DNA of 64,000 nucleotides from Pseudomonas sp. GV085 (GCF_003050925.1 NZ_QAOV01000001.1:617938-681937), one strand, 5' to 3'. Shown: positions 9,466-19,723, numbered from the stretch's first letter. Notes: generated from the sequence alone by a model not told the origin. Translations and numbers: made by a program.

Positions 9466-10125
9466 ATGATAGATCTCTACACCGCTGCGACCCCGAATGG
9501 CCACAAGGTTTCTATCGTGCTCGAAGAACTCGGCCTGCCCTACACGGTGCATGCCCTGAGTTTCGACAAGAAGGAACAGAAGTCCGCGGACTTCCTCAAG
9601 ATCAACCCCAATGGCCGGATTCCGGCGATTGTCGATCGCGCCAACGGCGATTTCGCCGTGTTCGAATCCGGCGCCATCCTGATTTACCTCGCTGAACAGA
9701 CCGGCAAACTGATGCCGAGCGACCCGAAGGGACGTTCGCTGGTATTGCAGTGGCTGATGTTCCAGATGGGGGGCATCGGCCCGATGCAGGGTCAGGCCAA
9801 CGTGTTCTTCCGCTACTTTCCGGAAAAGCTCCAGGGCGCCATCGACCGCTATCAGCATGAAACCCGCCGCCTCTACGAAGTGCTCGACACGCGGTTGCAA
9901 AGCGTCGAGTTCCTCGCCGATCAGTACAGCATTGCCGACATCGCCACCTTTCCCTGGGTGCGCGGCTACGAGTGGTCGGGCGTCTCGGTGGAGGGCTTGA
10001 CGGCGTTGCAGCGCTGGATGGCGACCCTGGAGGCCCGGCCGGCGGTGCAGCGTGGTCTGCAGGTACCGCAACGTGCCGATGAAGCCAGTGTCATCAAGGG
10101 CGCCCAGGCCATGCTGATCCGATGA
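9466..10125 (+). CDS. Glutathione S-transferase, YfcG/nu-class type
   Basis: A 219-residue GST. The thioredoxin-like N-terminal domain reads [20 protein letters not shown], then NPNGRIPAI with the cis-proline and [15 protein letters not shown] with the Glu-Ser that binds glutathione. A helical C-terminal domain follows. The threonine and Asn-Gly near residues 5-10 and the conserved GQANVFFRY stretch point to the YfcG/YghU disulfide-bond oxidoreductase group. The ATG at 9466 follows GGGAGA. Its stop overlaps the next gene (ATGA). Confidence 0.88.
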   Translation: MIDLYTAATPNGHKVSIVLEELGLPYTVHALSFDKKEQKSADFLKINPNGRIPAIVDRANGDFAVFESGAILIYLAEQTGKLMPSDPKGRSLVLQWLMFQMGGIGPMQGQANVFFRYFPEKLQGAIDRYQHETRRLYEVLDTRLQSVEFLADQYSIADIATFPWVRGYEWSGVSVEGLTALQRWMATLEARPAVQRGLQVPQRADEASVIKGAQAMLIR

Positions 10126-10940
10126 GTCTATCCATGCGTTCATTCAGTTTGCTGGTGCTGTGCAGTTTCAGTCCCTTGTTGTTCGCCGCCGATGCTCCGG
10201 GCAGTCAGGACCTGTCGATAGTGCCGCGCATGGTCGACGCCCGGATCGTCGATTATCGCCCCGCCGCCGAACTGGAGCGAATCTACCCGTTGGGTTCGAT
10301 TCGTAAAATCAGTGGCCAGTTACGTTTCGACGGTCAGGTCAGTGCCCGCGGCAACGTCACTTCGGTGACCTACGAGTTGCCATCGGAGCACTCATCCATC
10401 GAGGCGTTCACCGCTGCCCGCGAGGCTTTGCAACAGCAGGGCGCCGGGTTGCTCTTTTGGTGCCAGGCGCGCGATTGTGGCGAAAGCAGCCTCTGGGCCA
10501 ATCAAGTCTTCGGCAACGCCAAGCTGTACGGCGCCGACGATCAACAAGCCTATCTACTGCTGCGACTGGCCGCTCCGCGGGACAACACGCTCGTCGCGCT
10601 GTACAGCATCACCCGCGGTAATCGCAAAGCCTACCTGCATGTCGAACAGTTCGAAGCTTCGGCACCGCTGGGCGAGCTATTGCCGACCTCTGCGACCTTG
10701 CTGCGTGAACTCAAGAGCACCGGTGAGCTCGATTTTTCCACGTTGAACGGCGCACCTGACGAGACCTGGCTACGCCTGATTTCTCGCGGACTGAATCTGG
10801 ACACCACTTTGCGGGTCAGTATTTCCGGAGCGAACGCCGAAGCCTGGCGTCAGGCCCTGATTGGCCAGGGCGTGCGTGCCGCGCGGATGGAAACCGGCAG
10901 TGCCGAAGGCTCTGGCCTGCACATCGAGCTATTGCGCTAG
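10122..10940 (+). CDS. DUF4892 family exported protein
   Basis: A 272-residue protein with an N-terminal signal peptide (hydrophobic [15 protein letters not shown], cleavage likely before ADAPG). It carries features I recognise from the DUF4892 family: [12 protein letters not shown] near the mature start, and the pair of cysteines in [18 protein letters not shown]. The C-terminal [18 protein letters not shown] looks like an OmpA-type fold segment. The function is unknown. It overlaps the GST gene by four bases; an alternative ATG is at 10134. Confidence 0.75.
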   Translation: MSLSMRSFSLLVLCSFSPLLFAADAPGSQDLSIVPRMVDARIVDYRPAAELERIYPLGSIRKISGQLRFDGQVSARGNVTSVTYELPSEHSSIEAFTAAREALQQQGAGLLFWCQARDCGESSLWANQVFGNAKLYGADDQQAYLLLRLAAPRDNTLVALYSITRGNRKAYLHVEQFEASAPLGELLPTSATLLRELKSTGELDFSTLNGAPDETWLRLISRGLNLDTTLRVSISGANAEAWRQALIGQGVRAARMETGSAEGSGLHIELLR

Positions 10941-11009
10941 GCTGTACCGGGCGAGCGTGCACGCTGCGTTCGCCTACTCTTTTGCTGACTGACTTTTTCG
11001 AGATTTTTG

Positions 11010-12065
11010 ATGATCAATAACGATCGCCTGTTGGTGCAGATCCTGCTCGTGGCGTTGTTCGGCGCGAGTTTCTGGGTGATGGCGCCGTTCTGGTCGGCGA
11101 TGTTCTGGGGCGCGGTCCTGGCATTTGCCAGCTGGCCGCTGATGCGCTTGTTGACCCGTTGGCTCAATGGCCGCGAGTCTCTGGCGGCGGCCTTGTTGAC
11201 GCTGGGGTGGATGGTGCTGGTAGCGGCACCGCTGGTGTGGCTGGGTTTCAACCTTGCCGATCATGTGCGAGATGCCACGGCATTCATCAAGGATGCGCAG
11301 GTCGAGGGGCTACCCGAAGCACCGGTGTGGCTGGGTTCGATTCCCCTGGTGGGCGAGCGGCTGGTCGGGATCTGGAACAGCATCGATGAGCAGGGCGCGG
11401 CGATGATGGTGTCGCTCAAGCCATATCTGGGGCAGGTGGGTAACTGGTTGCTGGCGCGCAGCGCGCAGATCGGCGGCGGTATTCTCGAACTGACCCTGAG
11501 CATCGTCTTCGTATTCTTTTTCTATCGTGACGGGCCGCGCCTGGCGGCGTTTGTCCTCACGTTGCTGGAGCGGCTGATCGGTCAACGGGCCGGCTACTAC
11601 ATTGAACTGGTGGCGGGCACGGTACAGCGGGTGGTGAACGGTGTGATCGGCACCGCGGCGGCCCAGGCGATCCTGGCGCTGATCGGGTTCCTGATTGCCG
11701 GCGTACCGGGTGCGTTGGTGCTCGGTATCGTGACGTTCATGCTCAGCCTGATCCCGATGGGCCCGCCGCTGGTATGGATTCCGGCAACCGCGTGGCTGGC
11801 CTGGAAAGGCGAGTACGGGCTGGCCATATTCCTCGGCATCTGGGGCACATTCGTCATCAGCGGTGTCGACAACGTGCTCAAGCCGTACCTGATCAGCCGT
11901 GGCGGTAACCTGCCGCTGGTCATTGTGCTGCTTGGGGTGTTTGGCGGGTTGATTGCCTTTGGCTTTATCGGCCTGTTTATTGGCCCGACTTTGCTGGCCG
12001 TGGCCTACAGCCTGTTGATCGACTGGAGCAAGACCCAGGCACGGGCTGAAGATCGCCGGCCCTGA
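11010..12065 (+). CDS. AI-2E family (PerM/YdiK-like) membrane transporter
   Basis: A 351-residue polytopic membrane protein. The N-terminal pair of helices (LVALFGASFWVMAPFWSAMFWG), a soluble middle domain, and the C-terminal block LSLIPMGPPLVWIPA, GTFVISGVDNVLKPYLISRGG and GPTLLAVAYSLL are diagnostic of the AI-2E family. Members export autoinducer-2 or act as cation:proton antiporters; the true substrate is open. The start is the ATG at 11010 rather than a TTG three bases upstream. A strong terminator follows at 12081. Confidence 0.87.
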   Translation: MINNDRLLVQILLVALFGASFWVMAPFWSAMFWGAVLAFASWPLMRLLTRWLNGRESLAAALLTLGWMVLVAAPLVWLGFNLADHVRDATAFIKDAQVEGLPEAPVWLGSIPLVGERLVGIWNSIDEQGAAMMVSLKPYLGQVGNWLLARSAQIGGGILELTLSIVFVFFFYRDGPRLAAFVLTLLERLIGQRAGYYIELVAGTVQRVVNGVIGTAAAQAILALIGFLIAGVPGALVLGIVTFMLSLIPMGPPLVWIPATAWLAWKGEYGLAIFLGIWGTFVISGVDNVLKPYLISRGGNLPLVIVLLGVFGGLIAFGFIGLFIGPTLLAVAYSLLIDWSKTQARAEDRRP

Positions 12066-12080
12066 AGCTCCAGGGGCTGT

Positions 12081-12119
12081 AGCCCACTGACCCCCACCTG
12101 AGGGTCAGTGGGCTTTTTG
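12081..12119 (+). terminator. Rho-independent terminator after the AI-2E gene
   Basis: A perfect 13-base stem (12081-12093 AGCCCACTGACCC with 12102-12114 GGGTCAGTGGGCT) around an 8-base loop is followed by a run of five T. Confidence 0.85.
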
Positions 12120-12152
12120 TGGCTGTACAGGGCCTCATCGTCGGAACGCCGC

Positions 12153-12177
12153 CCGGAGCAGGCTCGCTCCCACAATG
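12153..12177. repeat. Solitary REP half-element
   Basis: A single copy of GAGCAGGCTCGCTCCCACAA, the same sequence as the right arms at 13064-13087 and 15204-15227, here without its inverted partner. Confidence 0.6.
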
Positions 12178-12285
12178 GGCTAGTCTTGCCGGAGCCGTCG
12201 CGACGATTTACCGATCATCGGGTCCCGCAGCGGCGCTGGTTCCGCTACAATGCGCGCCGATTTCGACTTGCCTGAGAGCCCACTC

Positions 12286-12984
12286 ATGTCCGCCTGCCAG
12301 ACTCCTATCATCGTCGCCCTGGATTTCCCTACCCGTGACGCCGCACTGAAGCTGGCCGATCAGTTGGACCCGAAGCTGTGCCGGGTCAAAGTCGGCAAGG
12401 AACTGTTCACCAGTTGCGCTTCGGAAATCGTCGGCACCCTGCGCGACAAGGGTTTCGAAGTGTTCCTGGACCTCAAGTTCCACGACATCCCGAACACCAC
12501 CGCGATGGCCGTCAAGGCAGCTGCGGAAATGGGCGTGTGGATGGTCAATGTGCATTGCTCTGGCGGTCTGCGCATGATGGCCGCGTGCCGTGAAGTGCTG
12601 GATCAGCGCAGCGGTCCGAAACCGCTGCTGATCGGCGTGACTGTGTTGACCAGTATGGAGCGTGAAGATCTGGCGGGTATCGGTCTGGACATCGAGCCGC
12701 AAGAGCAGGTTCTGCGCCTGGCCGCCCTGGCGGAAAAAGCCGGGATGGACGGCCTGGTGTGCTCGGCCCTGGAAGCCCACGCGCTGAAAACGGCGCATCC
12801 GTCGCTGCAACTGGTGACCCCGGGGATTCGCCCGGCGGGCAGCGCCCAGGACGATCAGCGCCGTATTCTGACGCCACGCCAGGCGCTGGATGCCGGTTCC
12901 GACTATCTGGTGATCGGTCGTCCGATCAGCCAGGCGGCGGATCCGGCCAAGGCGTTGGCTTCGGTTGTGGCTGAAATCGCTTAA
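12286..12984 (+). CDS. pyrF: Orotidine 5'-phosphate decarboxylase
   Basis: A 232-residue TIM-barrel enzyme that converts OMP to UMP in the last step of pyrimidine synthesis. It shows IIVALDFP at the start, KVGKELF, and the catalytic-loop [10 protein letters not shown] containing the Asp-Lys-x-x-Asp catalytic set. VTPGIRP and YLVIGRPI supply phosphate-binding loops. The length equals that of E. coli PyrF. The ATG at 12286 gives the conserved [13 protein letters not shown] start. It is transcribed alone, between a terminator and a REP pair. Confidence 0.95.
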   Translation: MSACQTPIIVALDFPTRDAALKLADQLDPKLCRVKVGKELFTSCASEIVGTLRDKGFEVFLDLKFHDIPNTTAMAVKAAAEMGVWMVNVHCSGGLRMMAACREVLDQRSGPKPLLIGVTVLTSMEREDLAGIGLDIEPQEQVLRLAALAEKAGMDGLVCSALEAHALKTAHPSLQLVTPGIRPAGSAQDDQRRILTPRQALDAGSDYLVIGRPISQAADPAKALASVVAEIA

Positions 12985-12997
12985 ACACTGCTAAACC

Positions 12998-13087
12998 TGT
13001 AGGAGCGAGCCTGCTCGCGATGAGGGCGTATCAGTCGACCTTTATGCTGGCTGATACACCGCCATCGCGAGCAGGCTCGCTCCTACA
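12998..13087. repeat. Inverted REP pair, TGTAGGAGCGAGCCTGCTCGCG family
   Basis: Perfect 24-base arms (12998-13021 and 13064-13087) surround a loop. The loop (beginning gagggcgtatcagtcgac) is nearly the same as that at 15136-15227, so the two pairs are copies of one longer mobile unit. Confidence 0.88.
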
Positions 13088-13098
13088 TTGGTTTGGTG

Positions 13099-14103
13099 TT
13101 AAACCTTCAACACCAACTTCCCGAAATTCTCGCCGTTGAACAATTTCATCAGTGTCTCCGGGAAGGTCTCCAGTCCTTCGATGATGTCTTCCTTGCTCTT
13201 GAGCTGCCCCTTGGCCATCCAGCCGGCCATTTCCTGTGCAGCGCTGGCGTATTGGGCGGCGTAGTCCATCACCACGAAACCTTCCATGCGCGCGCGGTTG
13301 ACCAGCAGCGACAGGTAATTAGCCGGGCCCTTGACCGCCTCCTTGTTGTTGTACTGGCTGATGGCACCGCAAATCACCACCCGCGCCTTCATGTTCAGGC
13401 GGCTCAACACCGCGTCGAGAATGTCGCCACCGACGTTATCGAAATACACGTCGACACCTTTCGGGCACTCGCGCTTGAGACCGGCGAGGACGTCTTCGCT
13501 CTTGTAGTCGATAGCCCCATCGAAACCCAGTTCATCGATCAGGAACTTGCACTTGTCGGCACCGCCGGCGATGCCCACCACACGGCAGCCTTTGATCTTG
13601 GCGATCTGCCCGGCAATGCTGCCCACGGCGCCGGCCGCACCAGATAGCACCACGGTGTCACCGGCCTTAGGAGCGCCGACGTCGAGCAGGGCGAAGTACG
13701 CCGTCATCCCGGTCATGCCCAGTGCCGACAAGTAACGTGGCAGAGGTGCCAGTTTCGGATCGACCTTGTAGAAGCCTCGCGGCTCGCCGAGGAAGAAATC
13801 CTGCACACCCAGGGCGCCATTGACGTAATCCCCGACCGCGAACCCCGGGTTGTTCGAGGCAATGACTTTGCCTACACCCAAGGCGCGCATGACTTCGCCG
13901 AGTCCGACCGGCGGGATGTAGGACTTGCCCTCATTCATCCAGCCACGCATGGCCGGGTCCAGGGACAGGTATTGGTTTTGAACCAGGATCTGACCCGCCG
14001 CCGGTTCGCCAACCGGTATTTCCTGGTAGGTGAATGTCTCACGGGTCGCCGCGCCGACCGGACGTTTGGCGAGCAGGAATTGGCGATTGGTCTGGGAGGT
14101 CAT
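13099..14103 (-). CDS. NADP-dependent oxidoreductase, CurA/YncB type (MDR family)
   Basis: A 334-residue zinc-free medium-chain reductase. It starts with SLDPAMRGWM, typical of leukotriene B4 12-hydroxydehydrogenase/curcumin reductase relatives. The NADP-binding Rossmann motif is SGAAGAVGSIAGQIAK near residue 157, and GVDVYFDNVGGDILDAVL follows. Members reduce the double bond of alpha,beta-unsaturated ketones with NADPH. There are no zinc-ligand cysteine clusters. It starts at the ATG before TSQTNRQFLLAKRP. It is convergent with pyrF, with a REP pair between them. Confidence 0.9.
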   Translation of the reverse strand: MTSQTNRQFLLAKRPVGAATRETFTYQEIPVGEPAAGQILVQNQYLSLDPAMRGWMNEGKSYIPPVGLGEVMRALGVGKVIASNNPGFAVGDYVNGALGVQDFFLGEPRGFYKVDPKLAPLPRYLSALGMTGMTAYFALLDVGAPKAGDTVVLSGAAGAVGSIAGQIAKIKGCRVVGIAGGADKCKFLIDELGFDGAIDYKSEDVLAGLKRECPKGVDVYFDNVGGDILDAVLSRLNMKARVVICGAISQYNNKEAVKGPANYLSLLVNRARMEGFVVMDYAAQYASAAQEMAGWMAKGQLKSKEDIIEGLETFPETLMKLFNGENFGKLVLKV

Positions 14104-14339
14104 GGCAGGCGCTCAAGATGAATGAAGCTTTGTTGATAGCCGGTCAGCGACGATGCCGCAAGTTCGGCTGATGCGGCGAATGCAGGTTGATCCAGTGCAG
14201 TGATAGTTGGTACGGCAGTTCCATCACTGCAACTCATGAGCGCCCAACCGGAGCCTTGATAGTGCTGCCGTGTTCAAGACCGCCATGGCTAGACTGGCCC
14301 TACGCGATTCCCCGTTTTCTTATCTTCGAGGACATAACA

Positions 14340-15101
14340 ATGAGCATGACGTTTTCCGGCCAGGTGGTTGTGGTGACAGGCGGGGCGGCCGGTATCGGCC
14401 GCGCGACCGCCCAGGCATTTGCCGCCGAGGGCCTGAAGGTCGTGGTGGCCGATATGGACGTGGCGGGCGGCGAGGGCACGGTGGCACTGATTCGTACAGC
14501 CGGTGGCGAAGCGACCTTCGTACGCTGCAACGTTACCCTGGAAAACGATGTAAAAAATTTGATGGATGAGGTGATCAATACTTATGGTCGCCTCGACTAT
14601 GCCTTCAACAATGCCGGCATCGAAATCGAGAAAGGCAAGCTGGCCGAAGGTACGCTCGACGAGTTCGACGCGATCATGGGCGTCAACGTCAAAGGCGTCT
14701 GGTTGTGCATGAAATACCAATTGCCGCTGCTGCTGGCGCAAGGGGGCGGCGCGATCGTCAATACGGCATCGGTGGCCGGCCTTGGGGCCGCGCCGAAAAT
14801 GAGCATCTACGCCGCCTCCAAGCATGCGGTGATCGGCCTGACCAAGTCGGCGGCCATCGAGTACGCCAAGAAAAAGATCCGGGTCAATGCGGTATGCCCG
14901 GCGGTGATCGACACGGATATGTTCCGTCGCGCTTATGAAACCGACCCGAAAAAAGGCGAGTTCGCCAACGCCATGCATCCGGTCGGTCGCATCGGCAAAG
15001 TCGAAGAGATCGCCAGCGCGGTGTTGTACCTGTGCAGCGATGGCGCGGCGTTCACTACGGGTCACTCATTGGCCGTTGACGGTGGTGTAACAGCGTTCTG
15101 A
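14340..15101 (+). CDS. Short-chain dehydrogenase/reductase (glucose-1-dehydrogenase-like)
   Basis: A 253-residue classical SDR. It has the cofactor motif TGGAAGIG at residues 13-20, NNAGIE, the catalytic tyrosine and lysine at about Y157 and K161 (SIYAASKHAVIG), and the C-terminal GHSLAVDGG. The aspartate after the second strand (VVADMD) suggests NAD preference. The start at 14340 follows GAGGA by 7 bases. The substrate is not predictable. It is divergent from the CurA-like gene with a 236-base spacer. Confidence 0.88.
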   Translation: MSMTFSGQVVVVTGGAAGIGRATAQAFAAEGLKVVVADMDVAGGEGTVALIRTAGGEATFVRCNVTLENDVKNLMDEVINTYGRLDYAFNNAGIEIEKGKLAEGTLDEFDAIMGVNVKGVWLCMKYQLPLLLAQGGGAIVNTASVAGLGAAPKMSIYAASKHAVIGLTKSAAIEYAKKKIRVNAVCPAVIDTDMFRRAYETDPKKGEFANAMHPVGRIGKVEEIASAVLYLCSDGAAFTTGHSLAVDGGVTAF

Positions 15102-15135
15102 AGCAATGCATCGCTATTGAAGGAATAGTTGCAAC

Positions 15136-15227
15136 CTGTGGGAGCGAGCCTGCTCGCGATGAGGGCGTATCAGTCGACATTAATATTGGCTGACACACCG
15201 CTTTCGCGAGCAGGCTCGCTCCCACAG
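15136..15227. repeat. Inverted REP pair, second copy of the 12998 unit
   Basis: Left arm CTGTGGGAGCGAGCCTGCTC (from 15136) pairs with the right arm ending CCCACAG at 15227. Loop and arms are close to those of the pair at 12998-13087, with scattered, partly compensating changes. Confidence 0.88.
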
Positions 15228-15315
15228 TTTTTTGGTTCCGCTAAAGGGCCGGGCAATGTGTTTCAAATGATTAGAGCAATGGGTTTTGGCGGCGTTGTCG
15301 CACATGTATTCGAAC

Positions 15316-15355
15316 ACTCCTGTGATTAACTGCTGCTCGCAAAATCAACAGGAGT
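15316..15355 (+). promoter_or_regulatory. Hairpin that could hide the ribosome site of the MocR gene
   Basis: ACTCCTGT at 15316-15323 is the exact complement of ACAGGAGT at 15348-15355, which contains the AGGAG ribosome site of the gene starting at 15366. In mRNA the stem would cover the site. This is inference from complementarity only. Confidence 0.35.
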
Positions 15356-15365
15356 TTGCTTGCTC

Positions 15366-16751
15366 ATGGAATTGAGAATCGACCGACAGGCGCTGGTGCC
15401 CGTCGTACAGCAAATTGTTGACGCGCTGACCTGCTGGCTTCGTTCCAGCAGGGTGTCACCCGGTACGCGCCTGCCTTCGGTGCGACAGATTGCGCGGATC
15501 AACTTGCTCAGTCAGGTAAGCGTCACGCAGGCCTGCGAACGCCTGGTGACGCAGGGAATGCTGGTGTCCGGTCATGGGGCCGGCTATAGGGTGGCCGACC
15601 CGGCATTGGCTACGGTTGCCAGGCACGAGCCTGCGTGGTTCGACGGGGCGGAGCCCGAATACGGGGCCTGGTCGAGTGAGTTGAGGCTGGGGTGTGGCGG
15701 GATGCCTGAAAGCTGGCGCGAGACCGACGATCTGAGTTACGCGATTCGGCAAGTCAGTCGTACCGATACGGCCAGCCTGTTCAACTACAGCACGCCGCTG
15801 GGGTTGCCTGCCTTGCGGCAACAGATACTCAGGCGCCTCAGGCAGCTGGGCATCCGGGGGCAGGACAACCGGATCATGACCACGACGGGTGCCAGTCAGG
15901 GGCTCGACCTGATTGTGCGGACATTGTTCAAGGTCGGTGACTGTGTGGTCGTGGAAAGTCCGGGTTATCCGGTGCTGTTCGATCTGCTCAGGCTGCACGG
16001 CATCCACGTGGTCGGGGTGCCGCGAACACCGCGCGGGCCGGACGTGGACCTGCTCGAATCGCTGCTGGTCAAACACCGGCCTCAAGGGCTGGTCATCAAT
16101 AGCTTCTACCACAACCCGACCGGCAGCAGCCTTGCACCGACGGTGGCGCGCCACGTGCTGCAGCTGGCCAGGACTTTTGGTGTGCAGGTGATCGAAGACG
16201 ACGTCTATGCGGATTTGCACAGTGGTTCCGGTACGCGACTGGCTGCGCTGGACGACAACGTGATTTACGTGGGCAGCTATTCCAAGACACTCAGCAGCTC
16301 GTTGCGGGTCGGTTTCGTGGTGGCCGGTTCCGAAGTCATTACGCGTCTGGCCGAGGTCAAGATGATCACTGGCATGGGCGCCTCACGATTTTGCGAGTCG
16401 GTGCTGGCGTGCCTGCTGGCTAACGGTGCCTACGGCAAACTGGTGCAGCGTCAGCGCCAACGCTTGAACAGCGACCGGCTGTCGGTGTTGCAACTGCTCG
16501 AAGATGCCGAATGGGAGGTTTTCGGCAAACCGGCGGGAGGCCTGTTCATTTGGGCTCGATCACGGATGTCCGACGACGATCAGGTGCGGACCCAGGCACG
16601 GCGCCTGGGTGTACTGCTGTCATCGAAGACCGCCTTCACCCCCTTGGGTGAGGCCAGTGACTGGCAGCGTATCAACGTGGCCTATGCCTGCGACCCACGT
16701 GCCCGTGCGCTCTTTCAGGCCACTGCCGGGGATCGACCTCCAGCGTTCTGA
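15366..16751 (+). CDS. MocR-type regulator (GntR HTH fused to aminotransferase domain)
   Basis: A 461-residue PLP-dependent regulator. Residues 1-75 form a GntR winged helix (LPSVRQIARINLLSQVSVTQAC). The rest is a class I aminotransferase fold, with TTGASQGLDLI, NSFYHNPTG, VIEDDVYAD and the PLP lysine at about K307 in YVGSYSKTLSSSLRVG. MocR proteins sense amino acids or vitamin B6 and usually control a neighbouring gene; the chemoreceptor gene downstream or the SDR upstream are candidates. The ATG at 15366 lies 8 bases after AGGAG, within a possible hairpin. Confidence 0.88.
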   Translation: MELRIDRQALVPVVQQIVDALTCWLRSSRVSPGTRLPSVRQIARINLLSQVSVTQACERLVTQGMLVSGHGAGYRVADPALATVARHEPAWFDGAEPEYGAWSSELRLGCGGMPESWRETDDLSYAIRQVSRTDTASLFNYSTPLGLPALRQQILRRLRQLGIRGQDNRIMTTTGASQGLDLIVRTLFKVGDCVVVESPGYPVLFDLLRLHGIHVVGVPRTPRGPDVDLLESLLVKHRPQGLVINSFYHNPTGSSLAPTVARHVLQLARTFGVQVIEDDVYADLHSGSGTRLAALDDNVIYVGSYSKTLSSSLRVGFVVAGSEVITRLAEVKMITGMGASRFCESVLACLLANGAYGKLVQRQRQRLNSDRLSVLQLLEDAEWEVFGKPAGGLFIWARSRMSDDDQVRTQARRLGVLLSSKTAFTPLGEASDWQRINVAYACDPRARALFQATAGDRPPAF

Positions 16752-16859
16752 AAACGACGTTGATGTAGCTTTTTGCCATTATTCAGGCAGCAGAGCCTTG
16801 TGTTGCTACTGGCCCGTTGCGAATCTGCGTCTACAGACTATGGCAGGGGACTAAGTGCA

Positions 16860-18824
16860 ATGAATTCGGCCGTGCAAGGACGTTTTGCCAACCTCGGTAT
16901 GGCGAAAAAACTGGGTATAGGGTTTGTCCTGGTGCTGTTGTTGACTGCGCTGGTGGCGGGCATTGGCGTGTGGTCCCTGCAAACCATCAGTCAGCGCTTC
17001 GACGGGCTCAAGCAAATGTCATCGCTCAACAGCGGTTTGCTCAAGGTGCGGCTGCTGGAGCAGGAATACGCCTTGCACGGCAATCCGAAAACCGTCGACG
17101 CCCTGCACGAGGGCGTCGATGGCCTGATCGCCCTGGCCGGCCAACTCAAGGCCGCGTCTGCGGCCAACGTGCCGGTGATGAACGATGTCGAACAGTCTTT
17201 GGGTGCCTATCGCAAGGTCTTCGACGAGTTTGTCTCGCTCACCCAGACCAAGGACCTGGCGCTGGAAATGGCCAGTTGGTCGGTGTCCAGCGTGGCCAAT
17301 AATCTTGATGTATTGCAGTCCGGGCTCGCTGATGACGGCGCCTATACCCTGAAAGATTCCGAAGGCAAGGACGGTGCGCAATTCCTCGAGCAGGCCAGCC
17401 AGGTCAGCCAGGTTTCACGCCTGATGCTGCAAGCCATGAATGAAGCGCGCGTGCGTCTGGATCAAAGCCGCAAAGGCGACGACAGCGCCGGGCAGGGCAA
17501 GATCGAACAGGCCAGCCAGGCACTGACCCAGGCCGAGCAGCTCAAGACCACGGTCAAGGATGAGGGTTACCAGACCGTCCTCAATGAGGTGATGGGTCAT
17601 ATCGCAAGTTTCAGTGACAAGCTCGCCGAGTACATCGACCTGCTGGAACAGGAAAAAACCGTTTATCAGCAATTGCACCAACGCGCAGCCCAAGTGGTCG
17701 AGCGAGTGGATCAGGCTTATGTCGCGCAAGACCAGGCGATGCAGGCTGAACTGAAAAAGAACTCGCTGCTGATCATTGGCTCTTCCGCCCTGGCCTTGCT
17801 GGTTGGGCTGGTTGCCGCGTGGATCATCACCCGCTTGATCGTGGCACCGCTGCGCAGTGTGATTCATGTGGCGCAGCAGATCGCCTCGGGGGATTTGAGC
17901 GCGACCATCGACGTGACCCGTCGTGACGAAATCGGTCAGTTGATGCAGGCAATGCAGCAAATGGGCGCGGGGCTCAGCCATATTGTCAGCGGCTTGCAGT
18001 CGGGTATCGAACAGTTGGCGACTTCCGCCCAGTCACTGTCGGCGGTGACGGAACAGACCAATCTTGAGGTCAGTTCGCAGAAGGAGGAAACCGAACAGGT
18101 CGCCACCGCGATGAATCAGATGACGGCCACGGTGCACGATGTTGCGCGCAATGCGGAAGAAGCCGCGTTGGCCGCGCAAACAGCGGACGGCAAGGTTGAA
18201 AGCGGTCAGCAGGTGGTGCGCCAGAGCATGGCACGAATCGAGCAGTTGGCGGATTCAGCCACCTCGGCCAGTTCGAGCATCGAAAGCCTGAGTGCGGAAA
18301 TCCACAATATCGGCACAGTGTTGAGTGTGATCAAAAGCGTGGCAGAGCAGACCAATCTGCTGGCATTGAACGCGGCGATCGAGGCCGCGCGGGCCGGCGA
18401 GCAGGGCAGGGGCTTTGCGGTGGTGGCCGACGAAGTGCGCGCGTTGGCCAAGCGAACCCAGCAGTCGACCGAGGAAATCGAACGCCTGGTCAGCGCTTTG
18501 CGTTCGGCGGCGCAGTCCTCGGTGCAGCAGATCCAGAGTAGTGGCGAGTTGGTGAAGCTGGCGGTCAGCGACGCATTGCAGACCGAGAGTGCGCTGGGCA
18601 GTATTGCCGCGGCGGTATCCTTGATCCAGCAGATGAACCAGCAGATCGCCGCGGCAGCCGAGGAACAGAGCTCGGTGGCCGAAGAGATCAACCGCAGTGT
18701 CACCAGTATTCGCGCCAGTGCCGACCAGTCATCGCTGGCCATGCAGGGCAATGCAGCGTCCAGTATTCAATTGGCGCAACTGGGGGTTGAACTGAAGGGG
18801 ATGGTGGGGCATTTCAGGCTTTGA
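16860..18824 (+). CDS. Methyl-accepting chemotaxis protein with long helical (HBM-like) sensor domain
   Basis: A 654-residue chemoreceptor. TM1 is about residues 17-38 and TM2 about 302-324. Between them lies a roughly 260-residue helical periplasmic domain, the size of the HBM module of McpS-type receptors, which bind organic acids in P. putida. HAMP follows TM2. The signalling hairpin tip reads [20 protein letters not shown], then [18 protein letters not shown]. The ATG at 16860 follows AGGGGA; the open frame further upstream lacks the conserved start. The ligand is unknown. Confidence 0.92.
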   Translation: MNSAVQGRFANLGMAKKLGIGFVLVLLLTALVAGIGVWSLQTISQRFDGLKQMSSLNSGLLKVRLLEQEYALHGNPKTVDALHEGVDGLIALAGQLKAASAANVPVMNDVEQSLGAYRKVFDEFVSLTQTKDLALEMASWSVSSVANNLDVLQSGLADDGAYTLKDSEGKDGAQFLEQASQVSQVSRLMLQAMNEARVRLDQSRKGDDSAGQGKIEQASQALTQAEQLKTTVKDEGYQTVLNEVMGHIASFSDKLAEYIDLLEQEKTVYQQLHQRAAQVVERVDQAYVAQDQAMQAELKKNSLLIIGSSALALLVGLVAAWIITRLIVAPLRSVIHVAQQIASGDLSATIDVTRRDEIGQLMQAMQQMGAGLSHIVSGLQSGIEQLATSAQSLSAVTEQTNLEVSSQKEETEQVATAMNQMTATVHDVARNAEEAALAAQTADGKVESGQQVVRQSMARIEQLADSATSASSSIESLSAEIHNIGTVLSVIKSVAEQTNLLALNAAIEAARAGEQGRGFAVVADEVRALAKRTQQSTEEIERLVSALRSAAQSSVQQIQSSGELVKLAVSDALQTESALGSIAAAVSLIQQMNQQIAAAAEEQSSVAEEINRSVTSIRASADQSSLAMQGNAASSIQLAQLGVELKGMVGHFRL

Positions 18825-18831
18825 AAGCTTC

Positions 18832-18933
18832 CTGTAGGAGCGAGCTTGCTCGCGATGTTCCCGAGAGCGCCATGTTTAACCAGTAAACAAGCGTTATCGT
18901 TAACGTCCATCGCGAGCAAGCTCGCTCCTACAG
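18832..18933. repeat. Inverted REP pair, GAGCGAGCTTGCTCGC variant
   Basis: Arms of about 26 bases (from CTGTAGGAGCGAGCTTGCTC at 18832 and its complement ending at 18933) enclose a 50-base loop. The arm is a variant (TTG in place of CTG) shared with the element at 49500-49602. Confidence 0.87.
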
Positions 18934-18952
18934 TTACAGTGGCTTTCGCTGA

Positions 18953-19723
18953 TCAGTCGTAGATCGCTTTCTTTTTCCAGTCCGCGTCGGCCTCGACGTC
19001 TTTTAAGCCTTCGGTCAACTGGTTGACTTCGCCTTCGACCGGCGCAATGCGATCCATGACCTGGTCATTGGCACGGGCCAGGAGTTTTTCCAGATATTCC
19101 AGTTGCTCGGCGTAGACCTGTGGTTCCTGTTGTTTGCGTAGGTACTGCACGCCGCGTTCGAATGCCAGGCGAGCCTGTCCGGGCTGGTTCTGTTGCAGGG
19201 AATGCTGGCCGAGGTTGTTGAAGAACTCGATGTGCAGCAGCACCAGGATGTGGCGCACTTCACGAATCCAGCGCTTGGCCTCGTTGGGGGCCAGGAAGCC
19301 GTCCTGTGCCGCGCGGGTGATCTGGCCGTGCAGGGCTTCGAGCAGGAAGCGTACATCCTTGGCCTTGGCTTCGGTCTGGATCGGTGCTGGCGGATTGTTG
19401 ACCGGGATGGATTCACCCTGGCCGACAAGGGCTTCCAGCTCGACGATCCGTGCCTTGAGGTTGGCGCTGGATTTCTCCAGGTTGAGCAAGCGCTGGCAGA
19501 CGTTCAGTTCCAGGCGGGCGAGCAGCAGTTTGAGTGCCGGGGTCATCAGCTGGCCGGGGAACGTCTCGGTGATTTCGCCGCAGCGACGCAGACGATCATT
19601 GAGCTCGATCTTGGTACGGGTCTTTTCCAGCTTGTTGTTTTCCAGCACATGGTTCATGAAACCAATGGCGATCAACAGGGCGATCCCGGCTACGACGAGC
19701 AGGGTGATCATGAGTGGCGTCAC
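18953..19723 (-). CDS. Conserved hypothetical membrane-anchored coiled-coil protein
   Basis: A 256-residue protein. It has one N-terminal transmembrane helix (LMITLLVVAGIALLIAIGF), then charged heptad-rich segments (LELNVCQRLLNLEKSSANLKA and EQLEYLEKLLARANDQVMD) that suggest coiled coils. A GTG at 19723 is preferred because AGAGG lies 8 bases before it; an ATG four codons later is the alternative. No known catalytic motif is visible. A similar gene is recalled near tRNA-Gly/Glu genes in other pseudomonads. The function is unknown. Confidence 0.75.
   Translation of the reverse strand: MTPLMITLLVVAGIALLIAIGFMNHVLENNKLEKTRTKIELNDRLRRCGEITETFPGQLMTPALKLLLARLELNVCQRLLNLEKSSANLKARIVELEALVGQGESIPVNNPPAPIQTEAKAKDVRFLLEALHGQITRAAQDGFLAPNEAKRWIREVRHILVLLHIEFFNNLGQHSLQQNQPGQARLAFERGVQYLRKQQEPQVYAEQLEYLEKLLARANDQVMDRIAPVEGEVNQLTEGLKDVEADADWKKKAIYD

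Noticed and set aside
12998..13087. Palindrome considered as a terminator of pyrF
   Set aside because: Sequence matches other REP pairs in the window and lacks a T run; it may slow transcription but is better called a REP pair.
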